Shown here: positions 1 through 10,684 of the stretch, piece after piece
Numbering within the stretch: position 1 is the first letter of the stretch
Layout: each line of letters starts with the position of its first letter
Source: Hippophae tibetana
Lineage: Eukaryota; Streptophyta; Magnoliopsida; Rosales; Elaeagnaceae
Direction: 5' to 3'
Length of the DNA stretch: 64,000 nt
Assembly (NCBI GenBank): GCA_037013495.1
Contig: CM072807.1
Location: 31,414,802-31,478,801 of the forward strand
Notes under the pieces: model-generated
What the model was told of the DNA's origin: nothing
What the model saw: only the letters and a program-made list of their open reading frames with translations
The model's database searches: none
Program-made: the position numbers and the translations under genes

Positions 1-113
1 AAATACTCTTATGAACGCATAATTTAGTTGCAGCGGAAACACAATGGATTGTAAATATACCTCCTTCCATTGTTCAAAAGAATTTTTTTTGAAAAAGTTC
101 ATATTCATCCTCC

Positions 114-136
114 AACCGGGTAAACCCTACCCGGTT
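114..136. other. Perfect 9-bp inverted repeat, 5-nt loop (class A form)
   Basis: The arms AACCGGGTA (114-122) and TACCCGGTT (128-136) are exact reverse complements around the loop AACCC. The same site in class B has arms AACCGGGTC and GACCCGGTT around the same loop, so the innermost base pair differs (A-T against C-G) while pairing is kept. The site lies in the most GC-rich part of an otherwise AT-rich monomer and is present, intact or with one mismatch, in essentially every repeat. It could extrude as a cruciform, form a hairpin in a transcript, or bind a dimeric protein. No function is shown by sequence alone. Confidence 0.85.
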
Positions 137-298
137 TCACCCAAACCAATTCTCTAGTGTATCTTGATTTTCTGGTGACAGAATACAGTGTTCTTTTTAT
201 CAAAATTCTCATAATACGATTTCTGAGTTATTCATTTTCCCAATATGAAGTAAATACATCATTTTAAATAAAAATTTAATTAATGAAGTAAATAAATA

Positions 299-313
299 CC
301 GACGATAAGTCGG
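299..313. other. Second short dyad, CCGAC / GTCGG
   Basis: CCGAC (299-303) and GTCGG (309-313) are exact reverse complements separated by GATAA. The dyad sits just 3' of the AT-richest part of the monomer and recurs once per repeat. Several lineages have lost one pair: CTGAC in M56, M67, M71, M75, M103 and relatives, and GTCTG in M57, M58, M64, M65, M69, M101 and relatives. It is therefore less well kept than the larger dyad at 114-136. It may be a protein site or simply a shared ancestral sequence. Confidence 0.75.
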
Positions 314-1016
314 ATTTATTTTCAAGTTTAAATTCTTAGAATCACTCAAAAAAAAATATTAAAACAATTTAAAATTACCATATGCATCAAAAACAAGCAA
401 AATAAAAAACTTAAAATTTTAATTCTCGTGAAAGTGAGCAAAACATAGATTTTTTCAAAAATGTCTCTCATGGCAAATGTTAGAATACAATTCAATGTAG
501 AAACATTCAAATACTCTTATGAACTCATAATTTAGTTGCAGCGGAAACACAATGGATTGTAAATATACCTCCTTCCATTGTTCAAAAGAATTTTTTTTGA
601 AAAAGTTCATATTCATCCTCCAACCGGGTAAACCCTACCCGGTTTCACCCAAACCAATTCTCTAGTGTATCTTGATTTTCTGGTGACAGAATACAGTGTT
701 CTTTTTATCAAAATTCTCATAATACGATTTCTGAGTTATTCATTTTCCCAATATGAAGTAAATACATCATTTTAAATAAAAATTTAATTAATGAAGTAAA
801 TAAATACCGACGATAAGTCGGATTTATTTTCAAGTTTAAATTCTTAGAATCACTCAAAAAAAAATATTAAAACAATTTAAAATTACCATATGCATCAAAA
901 ACAAGCAAAATAAAAAACTTAAAATTTTAATTCTCGTGAAAGTGAGCAAAACATAGATTTTTTCAAAAATGTCTCTCATGGCAAATGTTAGAATACAATT
1001 CAATGTAGAAACATTC

Positions 1017-3562
1017 AAATACTCTTATGAACGCATAATTTAGTTCCAGCGGAAACACAATGGATTGTAAATATACCTCCTTCCATTGTTCAAAAGAATT
1101 TTTTTTGAAAAAGTTCATATTCATCCTCCAACCGGGTAAACCCTACCCGGTTTCACCCAAACAAATTCTCTAGTGTATCTTGATTTTCTGGTGACAGAAT
1201 ACAGTGTTCTTTTTATCAAAATTCTCATAATACGATTTCTGAGTTATTCATTTTCCCAATTTGAAGTAAATACATCATTTTAAATAAAAATTTAATTAAT
1301 GAAGTAAATAAATACCGACGATAAGTCGGATTTATATTCAAGTTTAAATTCACAGAATCACTCAAAAAAATATTAAAACAATTTAAAATTACCATATGCA
1401 TCAAAAACAAGAAAAATAAAAAACCTAAAATTTTAATTCTCGTGAAACTGAGCAAAACAAAGATTTTTTCAAAAATGTCTCTCATTGCAAATGTTAGAAT
1501 ACAATTCAATGCAGAACCATTCAAAAACTCTTATGAACGCATACTTTAAATGCAGCGGAAACAAAATGGACTGTAAATATACCTCCTGCCATTGTTCAAA
1601 AGAATGTTTTTTTTTTTAAAAAGTTCATCTTCAACCTCCAACCGGGTCAACCGACCCGGTTTCACCCAAACGTATTCTCGGCCGCATCTTGATTTTCTGG
1701 TGACAGAATACAGTGTTCTTTTTATCAAAATTCTCATAATACGATTTCTGAGTTATTCATTTTCCCAATTTGAAGTAAATACATCATTTTAAATAAAAAT
1801 TTAATTAATGAAGTAAATAAATACCGACGATAAGTCGGATTTATTTTCAAGTTTAAATTCTTAGAATCACTCAAAAAAAAATATTAAAACAATTTAAAAT
1901 TACCATATGCATCAAAAACAAGCAAAATAAAAAACTTAAAATTTTAATTCTCGTGAAAGTGAGCAAAACATAGATTTTTTCAAAAATGTCTCTCATGGCA
2001 AATGTTAGAATACAATTCAATGCAGAACCATTCAAAAACTCTTATGAACGCATACTTTAAATGCAGCGGAAACAAAATGGACTGTAAATATACCTCCTCC
2101 CATTGTTCAAAAGAATGTTTTTTTTTGAAAAAGTTCATCTTCAACCTCCAACCGGGTCAACCCGACCCGGTTTCACCCAAACGTATTCTCGGCCGCATCT
2201 TGATTTTCTGGTGACAGAATACAGTGTTCTTTTTATCAAAATTCTCATAATACGATTTCTGAGTTATTCATTTTCCCAATTTGAAGTAAATACATCATTT
2301 TAAATAAAAATTTAATTAATGAAGTAAATAAATACCGACGATAAGTCGGATTTATTTTCAAGTTTAAATTCTTAGAATCACTCAAAAAAAAATATTAAAA
2401 CAATTTAAAATTACCATATGCATCAAAAACAAGCAAAATAAAAAACTTAAAATTTTAATTCTCGTGAAAGTGAGCAAAACATAGATTTTTTCAAAAATGT
2501 CTCTCATGGCAAATGTTAGAATACAATTCAATGTAGAAACATTCAAAAACTCTTATGAACGCATACTTTAAATGCACAGGAAACAAAATGGACTGTAAAT
2601 ATACCTCTTGCCATTGTTCAAAAGATTTTTTTTTTTTTTGAAAAAGTTCATCTTCAACCTCTAACCGGGTCAACCAGACCCGGTTTCACCCAAACGTATT
2701 CTCGGCCGCGTCTTGATTTTCTGGTGACAGAATACAGTGTTCTTTTTATCAAAATTCTCATAATACGATTTCGGAGTGATTCATTTTCCCAATTTGTAGT
2801 AAATACATCATTTTAAATAAAAATTTAATTAATGAAGTAAATAAATACCGACGATAAGTCGGATTTATATTCAAGTTTAAATTCACAGAATCGCTCAAAA
2901 AAATATTAAAACAATTTAAAATTACCATATGCATCAAAAACAAGCAAAATAAAAAACTTAAAATTTTAATTCTCGTGAAACTAGGCAAAACAGAGATTTT
3001 TTCAAAAATGTCTCTCATGGCAAATGCTAGAATACAATTCAATGTAGAAACATTCAAAAACTCTTATGAACACATACTTTAAATGCACAGGAAACAAAAT
3101 GGACTGTAAATATACCTCTTTCCATTGTTCAAAAGAATGTTTTTTTTGAAAAAGTTCATCTTCAACCTCCAACCGGGTCAACCCGACCCGGTTTCACCCA
3201 AACGTATTCTCGGCCGTATCTTGATTTTTTGTTGACAGAATACAGTGTTCTTTTTATTAAAATTCTCATAATACGATTTCTGAGTGATTCATTTTCGCAA
3301 TTTGAAGTAAATACATATTTTAAATAAAAAATTAATTATTGAAGTAAATAAATACCGACGATAAGTCGGATTTATTTTCAAATTTAAGTTCACAGAATCA
3401 CTCAAAAAAATATTAAAACAATTTAAAATTTCCATATGCATCAAAAACAAGAAAAATAAAAAACCTAAAATTTTAATTCTCGTGAAACTCAGCAAAACAG
3501 AGATTTTTTCAAAAATGTCTCTCATAACAAATGTTAGAATACAATTCAATGCAGAAACATTC
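1017..3562. repeat. Five-monomer HOR unit, M3-M7 (2546 bp)
   Basis: Monomers start at 1017, 1523, 2034, 2545 and 3056. M3 corresponds to M8, M4 and M5 to M9, M6 to M10, and M7 to M11 of the next unit. M4 and M5 are close copies of one another, so this unit looks like the following four-monomer unit with one internal monomer duplicated. M3 is class A in its 5' half and the others are class B. M7 has a 1-base loss in ACATATTTT and a TTAATTATTG variant shared with M11, M28 and M36. Confidence 0.85.
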
Positions 3563-5599
3563 AAATACTCTTATGAACGCATAATTTAGTTGCAGCGGAA
3601 ACACAATGGATTGTAAATATACCTCCTTCCATTGTTCAAAAGAATTTTTTTTGAAAAAGTTCATATTCATCCTCCAACCGGGTAAACCCTACCCGGTTTC
3701 ACCCAAACCAATTCTCTAGTGTATCTTGATTTTCTGGTGACAGAATACAGTGTTCTTTTTATCAAAATTCTCATAATACGATTTCTGAGTTATTCATTTT
3801 CCCAATTTGAAGTAAATACATCATTTTAAATAAAAATTTAATTAATGAAGTAAATAAATACCGACGATAAGTCGGATTTATATTCAAGTTTAAATTCACA
3901 GAATCACTCAAAAAAATATTAAAACAATTTAAAATTACCATATGCATCAAAAACAAGAAAAATAAAAAACCTAAAATTTTAATTCTCGTGAAACTGAGCA
4001 AAACAAAGATTTTTTCAAAAATGTCTCTCATTGCAAATGTTAGAATACAATTCAATGCAGAACCATTCAAAAACTCTTATGAACGCATACTTTAAATGCA
4101 GCGGAAACAAAATGGACTGTAAATATACCTCCTGCCATTGTTCAAAAGAATGTTTTTTTTTTTAAAAAGTTCATCTTCAACCTCCAACCGGGTCAACCCG
4201 ACCCGGTTTCACCCAAACGTATTCTCGGCCGCATCTTGATTTTCTGGTGACAGAATACAGTGTTCTTTTTATCAAAATTCTCATAATACGATTTCTGAGT
4301 TATTCATTTTCCCAATTTGAAGTAAATACATCATTTTAAATAAAAATTTAATTAATGAAGTAAATAAATACCGACGATAAGTCGGATTTATTTTCAAGTT
4401 TAAATTCTTAGAATCACTCAAAAAAAAATATTAAAACAATTTAAAATTACCATATGCATCAAAAACAAGCAAAATAAAAAACTTAAAATTTTAATTCTCG
4501 TGAAAGTGAGCAAAACATAGATTTTTTCAAAAATGTCTCTCATGGCAAATGTTAGAATACAATTCAATGTAGAAACATTCAAAAACTCTTATGAACGCAT
4601 ACTTTAAATGCACAGGAAACAAAATGGACTGTAAATATACCTCTTGCCATTGTTCAAAAGAATTTTTTTTTTTTTTGAAAAAGTTCATCTTCAACCTCCA
4701 ACCGGGTCAACCAGACCCGGTTTCACCCAAACGTATTCTCGGCCGCGTCTTGATTTTCTGGTGACAGAATACAGTGTTCTTTTTATCAAAATTCTCATAA
4801 TACGATTTCGGAGTGATTCATTTTCCCAATTTGTAGTAAATACATCATTTTAAATAAAAATTTAATTAATGAAGTAAATAAATACCGACGATAAGTCGGA
4901 TTTATATTCAAGTTTAAATTCACAGAATCGCTCAAAAAAATATTAAAACAATTTAAAATTACCATATGCATCAAAAACAAGCAAAATAAAAAACTTAAAA
5001 TTTTAATTCTCGTGAAACTAGGCAAAACAGAGATTTTTTCAAAAATGTCTCTCATGGCAAATGCTAGAATACAATTCAATGTATAAACATTCAAAAACTC
5101 TTATGAACACATACTTTAAATGCACAGGAAACAAAATGGACTGTAAATATACCTCTTTCCATTGTTCAAAAGAATGTTTTTTTTGAAAAAGTTCATCTTC
5201 AACCTCCAACCGGGTCAACCCGACCCGGTTTCACCCAAACGTATTCTCGGCCGCATCTTGATTTTTTGTTGACAGAATACAGTGTTCTTTTTATCAAAAT
5301 TCTCATAATACGATTTCTGAGTGATTCATTTTCGCAATTTAAAGTAAATACATATTTTAAATAAAAAATTAATTATTGAAGTAAATAAATACCGACGATA
5401 AGTCGGATTTATTTTCAAATTTAAGTTCACAGAATCACTCAAAAAAATATTAAAACAATTTAAAATTTCCATATGCATCAAAAACAAGAAAAATAAAAAA
5501 CCTAAAATTTTAATTCTCGTGAAACTCAGCAAAACAGAGATTTTTTCAAAAATGTCTCTCATAACAAATGTTAGAATACAATTCAATGCAGAAACATTC
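3563..5599. repeat. Four-monomer HOR unit, M8-M11 (2037 bp)
   Basis: Monomers start at 3563, 4069, 4581 and 5093. M8 matches M3 almost base for base, including the CAGAACCATTC end. M9 matches M4/M5, M10 matches M6 and M11 matches M7, the last two at an offset of 2037 bp. M9 and M10 are 512 bp, the longest in the window, because of T-tract expansion. Confidence 0.87.
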
Positions 5600-6107
5600 A
5601 AATACTCTTATGAACGCATAATTTAGTTGCAGCGGAAACACAATGGATTGTAAATATACCTCCTACCATTGTTCAAAAGAATTTTTTTTGAAAAAGTTCA
5701 TATTCATCCTCCAACCGGGTAAACCCTACCCGGTTTCACCCAAACCAATTCTCTAGTGTATCTTGATTTTCTGGTGACAGAATATAGTGTTCTTTTTATC
5801 AAAATTCTCATAATACGATTTCTGAGTTATTCATTTTCCCAATTTGAATTAAATACATCATTTTAAATAAAAATTTAATTAATGAAGTAAATAAATACCG
5901 ACGATAAGTCGGATTTATTTTCAAGTTTAAATTCTTAGAATCACTCAAAAAAAAATATTAAAACAATTTAAAATTACCATATGCATCAAAAACAAGCAAA
6001 ATAAAAAACTTAAAATTTTAATTCTCGTGAAAGTGAGCAAAACATAGATTATTTCAAAAATGTCTCTCATGGCAAATGTTAGAATACAATTCAATGTAGA
6101 AACATTC
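5600..6107. repeat. Class A monomer M12
   Basis: This 508-bp monomer resembles M1 and M2 in both halves but carries TAGATTATTTC near its 3' end where relatives read TAGATTTTTTC. That private variant recurs in M15, which links M12 to the neighbouring three-monomer HOR and helps trace how the HOR arose. Confidence 0.85.
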
Positions 6108-7635
6108 AAAAACTCTTATGAACGCATACTTTAAATGCACAGGAAACAAAATGGACTGTAAATATACCTCTTGCCATTGTTCAAAAGAATTTTTTTTTTT
6201 TTGAAAAAGTTCATCTTCAACCTCCAACCGGGTCAACCAGACCCGGTTTCACCCAAACGTATTCTCGGCCGCGTCTTGATTTTCTGGTGACAGAATACAG
6301 TGTTCTTTTTATCAAAATTCTCATAATAAGATTTCGGAGTGATTCATTTTCCCAATTTGTAGTAAATACATCATTTTAAATAAAAATATAATTAATGAAG
6401 TAAATAAATACCGACGATAAGTTGGATTTATATTCAAGTTTAAATTCACAGAATCACTCAAAAAAATATTAAAACAATTTAAAATTACCATATGCATCAA
6501 AAACAAGCAAAATAAAAAACTTAAAATTTTAATTCTCGTGAAACTAGGCAAAACAGAGATTTTTTCAAAAATGTCTCTCATGGCAAATGCTAGAATACAA
6601 TTCAATGTAGAAACATTCAAAAACTCTTATGAACACATACTTTAAATGCACAGGAAACAAAATGGAATGTAAATATACCTCTTTCCATTGTTCAAAAGAA
6701 TGTTTTTTTTGAAAAAGTTCATCTTCAACCTCCACCCGGGTCAACCAGACCCGGTTTCACCCAAACGTATTCTCGGCCGCGTCTTGATTTTCTGGTGACA
6801 GAATACAGTGTTCTTTTTATCAAAATTCTCATGGTACGATTTCGGAGTGATTCATTTTCCCAATTTGTAGTAAATACATCATTTTAAATAAAAATATAAT
6901 TAATGAAGTAAATAAATACCGACGATAAGTCGGATTTATATTCAAGTTTAAATTCACAGAATCACTCAAAAAAATATTAAAACAATTTAAAATTACCATA
7001 TGCATCAAAAACAAGAAAAATAAAAAACCTAAAATTTTTATTCTCGTGAAACTGAGCAAAACATAGATTTTTTCAAAAATGTGTCTCATAGCAAATGTTA
7101 GAATACAATTCAATGCAGAACCATTCAAAAACTCTTATGAACGCATACTTTAAATGCACCGGAAACAAAATGGACTGTAAATATACCTCCTGCCATTGTT
7201 CAAAAGAATGTTTATTTTGAAAAAGTTCATCTTCAACCTCCAACCGGGTCAACCCGACTCGGTTTCACCCAAACGTTTTCTCGGCCGCGTCTTAATTTTC
7301 TGGTGACAGAATCCAGTGTTCTTTTTATCAAAATTCTCATAATACGATTTCTGAGAGATTCATTTTCCCAATTTGTAGTAAATACATCATTTTAAATAAA
7401 AATTTAATTAATGAAGTAAATAAATACCGACGATAAGTCGGATTTATTTTCAAGTTTAAATTCTTAGAATCACTCAAAAAAAATATTAAAACAATTTAAA
7501 ATTACCATATGCATCAAAAACAAGCAAAATAAAAAACTTAAAATTTTAATTCTCGTGAAAGTGAGCAAAACATAGATTATTTCAAAAATGTCTCTCATGG
7601 CAAATGTTAGAATACAATTCAATGTAGAAACATTC
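6108..7635. repeat. Three-monomer HOR, copy 1 (M13-M15, 1528 bp)
   Basis: Monomers start at 6108, 6619 and 7127. M13, M14 and most of M15 reappear 1528 bp downstream as M16, M17 and M18. M15 is a hybrid. Its 5' part has the features of M18 (TGTTTATTTTG, GACTCGG, ACGTTTTCTC). Its 3' part has those of M12 (TTCTTAGAATC, GTGAAAGTGAGC, TAGATTATTTC). The switch lies between about 7381 and 7463. Confidence 0.88.
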
Positions 7636-9162
7636 AAAAACTCTTATGAACGCATACTTTAAATGCACAGGAAACAAAATGGACTGTAAATATACCTCTT
7701 GCCATTGTTCAAAAGAATTTTTTTTTTTTTGAAAAAGTTCATCTTCAACCTCCAACCGGGTCAACCAGACCCGGTTTCACCCAAACGTATTCTCGGCCGC
7801 GTCTTGATTTTCTGGTGACAGAATACAGTGTTCTTTTTATCAAAATTCTCATAATAAGATTTCGGAGTGATTCATTTTCCCAATTTGTAGTAAATACATC
7901 ATTTTAAATAAAAATATAATTAATGAAGTAAATAAATACCGACGATAAGTTGGATTTATATTCAAGTTTAAATTCACAGAATCATTCAAAAAAATATTAA
8001 AACAATTTAAAATTACCATATGCATCAAAAACAAGCAAAATAAAAAACTTAAAATTTTAATTCTCGTGAAACTAGGCAAAACAGAGATTTTTTCAAAAAT
8101 GTCTCTCATGGCAAATGCTAGAATACAATTCAATGTAGAAACATTCAAAAACTCTTATGAACACATACTTTAAATGCACAGGAAACAAAATGGAATGTAA
8201 ATATACCTCTTTCCATTGTTCAAAAGAATGTTTTTTTTGAAAAAGTTCATCTTCAACCTCCACCCGGGTCAACCAGACCCGGTTTCACCCAAACGTATTC
8301 TCGGCCGCGTCTTGATTTTCTGGTGACAGAATACAGTGTTCTTTTTATCAAAATTCTCATGGTACGATTTCGGAGTGATTCATTTTCCCAATTTGTAGTA
8401 AATACATCATTTTAAATAAAAATTTAATTAATGAAGTAAATAAATACCGACGATAAGTCGGATTTATATTCAAGTTTAAATTCACAAAATCACTCAAAAA
8501 AATATTAAAACAATTTAAAATTACCATATGCATCAAAAACAAGAAAAATAAAAAACCTAAAATTTTTATTCTCGTGAAACTGAGCAAAACATAGATTTTT
8601 TCAAAAATGTGTCTCATAGCAAATGTTAGAATACAATTCAATGCAGAACCATTCAAAAACTCTTATGAACGCATACTTTAAATGCACCGGAAACAAAATG
8701 GACTGTAAATATACCTCCTGCCATTGTTCAAAAGAATGTTTATTTTGAAAAAGTTCATCTTCAACCTCCAACCGGGTCAACCCGACTCGGTTTCACCCAA
8801 ACGTTTTCTCGGCCGCGTCTTAATTTTCTGGTGACAGAATCCAGTGTTCTTTTTATCAAAATTCTAATAATACGATTTCTGAGAGATTCATTTTCCCAAT
8901 TTGTAGTAAATACATCATTTTAAATAAAAATTTAATTAATGAAGTAAATAAATACCGACGATAAGTCGGATTTATTTTCAAGTTTAAATTCACAGAATCA
9001 CTCAAAAAAATATTAAAACAATTTAAAATTTCCATATGCATCAAAAACAAGAAAAATAAAAAACCTAAAATTTTAATTCTCGTGAAACTCAGGAAAACAT
9101 AGATTTTTTCAAAAATGTCTCTCATAGCAAATGTTAGAATACAATTCAATGCAGAAACATTC
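7636..9162. repeat. Three-monomer HOR, copy 2 (M16-M18, 1527 bp)
   Basis: Monomers start at 7636, 8147 and 8655. M16 and M17 repeat M13 and M14 with very few changes (for example CATTCAAAAAAA at ~7983 for CACTCAAAAAAA). M18 has the same 5' part as M15 but a different 3' half (TTCACAGAATC, CTCAGGAAAACATAG), so the HOR ends inside M18. Confidence 0.88.
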
Positions 9163-10684
9163 AAAAACTCTTATGAACGCATAATTGAGATGCAGCCGAA
9201 ACAAAATGGATTGTAAATATACCTCCTACCATTGTTTAAAAGAATTTTTTTTAAAAAAGTTCATATTCATCCTCCAACCGGGTCAACCCTACCCGGTTTC
9301 ACCCAAACCAATTCTCCAGTGTATCTTGATTTTCTAGTGACAGAATCCAGTATTCTTTTTATCAAAATTCTCATAATACGATTTCTGAGTGATTCATTTT
9401 CCCAATTTGAAGTAAATACATCATTTTAAATAAAAATTTAATTAATGAAGTAAGTAAATACAAACGATAAGTCGGATTTATTTTCATGTTTGAATTCATA
9501 GAATCACTCAAAAAAATATTAAAACAATTTAAAATTACCATATGCATCAAAAACAAGAAAAATAAAAAACATAAAATTTTAATTTTCGTGAAACTAAGCA
9601 AAACATAGATTTTTTGAAAAATGTTTCTCATAGCAAATGTTAGAATACAATTCAATGGAGAACCATTCCAAAACTCTTATGAACGCATACTTTAAATGCA
9701 CCGGAAACAAAATGGACTCTAAATATACCTCCTGCCATTGTTCAAAAGAATGTTTTTTTTGAAAAAGTTCATCTTCAACCTCCAACCGGGTCAACCCGAC
9801 CCGGTTTCACCCAAACGTATTCTTGGTCGCATCTTGATTTTCTGGTGACAGAATACAGTGTTATTTTTATCAAAATTCTCATAATACGATTTCTGAGCGA
9901 TTCATTTTCCCAATTTGAAGTAAATACATCATTTTAAATAAAAATTTAATTAATGAAGTAAGTAAATACCGACGATAAGTCAGATTTATTTTCAAGTTTA
10001 AATTCATAGAATCAATCAAAAAAAATATTAAAACAATTTAAAATTACCATATGCATCAAAAACAAGCAAAATAAAAAAGTTAAAATTTTAATTCTCGTGA
10101 AACTTGGCAAAACAGAGATTTTTTCAAAAATGTCTCTCATGGCAAATGTTAGAATACAATTCAATGTAGAAACATTCAAAAACTCTTATGAACGCATACT
10201 TTAAATGCAGCGGAAACAAAATGGACTGTAAATATACCTCTTGCCATTGTTCAAAAGAATTTTTTTTTTGAAAAAGTTCATCTTCAACCTCCAACCGGGT
10301 CAACCCGACCCGGTTTCACCCAAACCTATTCTCGGCCGCATCTTGATTTTCTGGTGACAGAATACAGTGTTCTTTTTATCAAAATTCTCATAATACGATT
10401 TCTGAGTGATTCATTTTCCCAATTTGTAGTAAATACATCATTTTAAATAAAAATTTAATTAATGAAGTAAATAAATACCGACGATAAGTCGGATTTATAT
10501 TCAAGTTTAAATTCACAGAATCACTCAAAAAATATTAAAACCATTTAAAATTACCATATGCATCAAAAACAAGAAAAATAAAAAACCTAAAATTTTAATT
10601 CTCGTGAAACTGAGCAAAACAGAGATTTTTTCAAAAATGTCTCTCATAGCAAATGTTAGAATACAATTCAATGCAGAACCATTC
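9163..10684. repeat. Mixed monomers M19-M21
   Basis: Monomers start at 9163, 9669 and 10178. M19 is class A with GCAGCCGAAAC and CATTGTTTAAAAG, closely related to M32 and M40, and has the rare CATAATTGAGATG variant found again only in M95. M20 is class B 5' with an ACTTGGCAAAAC 3' half like M33 and M41, and has GTCAGATTT in the second dyad. M21 is class B; its 3' half resembles M34 and M42. This looks like an older relative of the 8-mer HOR downstream, with one 5' half exchanged. Confidence 0.75.

Larger units (their letters stand above)
1..508. repeat. Reference monomer M1 (class A)
   Basis: This monomer serves as the coordinate frame; phase 1 is arbitrary and coincides with the window start. 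In order it holds: a landmark region (1-45); GTAAATATACCTCC (51-64); a T8 tract followed by GAAAAAG (83-97); the GC-richer patch with the large inverted repeat (114-136); the class-diagnostic stretch (about 145-163); TTCTTTTTATCAAAATTCTC (191-210); a very AT-rich segment (about 240-298); the CCGAC/GTCGG dyad (299-313); overlapping CATATG and ATGCAT (379-387); and a T6-C-A5 near-palindrome (about 450-461). G+C is 140 of 508 (27.6%). The 3' half carries the variants TTCTTAGAATC, GTGAAAGTGAGC and ATGTAGAAAC, which recur in M2, M5, M12, M15, M29 and M37. Confidence 0.93.
1..1016. repeat. M1-M2: near-identical single-monomer duplication
   Basis: M1 (1-508) and M2 (509-1016) are both 508 bp. I see one difference between them (ATGAACGCAT against ATGAACTCAT). 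Both carry the private variant CAATATGAAG at monomer position ~241, where other monomers read CAATTTGAAG or CAATTTGTAG. This is the signature of a very recent one-monomer tandem duplication. Both belong to class A with the TTCTTAG-type 3' half. Confidence 0.9.

Noticed and set aside
119-132. Plant telomere repeat or telo-box in class A monomers (AAACCCTA)
   Set aside because: Only a single unit occurs, embedded in the inverted repeat, and it is absent from class B. It is explained by the dyad arms and gives no evidence of telomeric DNA.
114-136. CENP-B box
   Set aside because: The core TTCG-N4-A-N2-CGGG is not present on either strand. The nearest match, TTCAACCTCCAACCGGG, has the wrong bases and spacing.
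247-300. Internal sub-repeat GAAGTAAATACATC / GAAGTAAATAAATACC as evidence that the monomer arose from shorter repeats
   Set aside because: The similarity spans about 10 bases in very AT-rich sequence and does not extend on either side, so chance is a sufficient explanation.
285-300. Polyadenylation signals (AATAAA) and TATA-like motifs as signs of transcription units
   Set aside because: They are expected by chance many times in a 28% G+C monomer and have no associated gene or promoter architecture.
1225-1524. Minus-strand open frame of about 99 codons, repeated in most monomers with a hydrophobic product, as a possible small membrane protein gene family
   Set aside because: It covers AT-rich satellite sequence and recurs only because the monomer recurs. 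A 1-base loss in ACATCATTTT changes the C-terminal frame in M7, M11, M28, M36, M52 and others, and A-run length changes destroy the frame in the whole TTCTTAG-type lineage. Substitutions show no bias towards third codon positions that I can see. Indels not in multiples of three are tolerated freely, so coding constraint is not supported.
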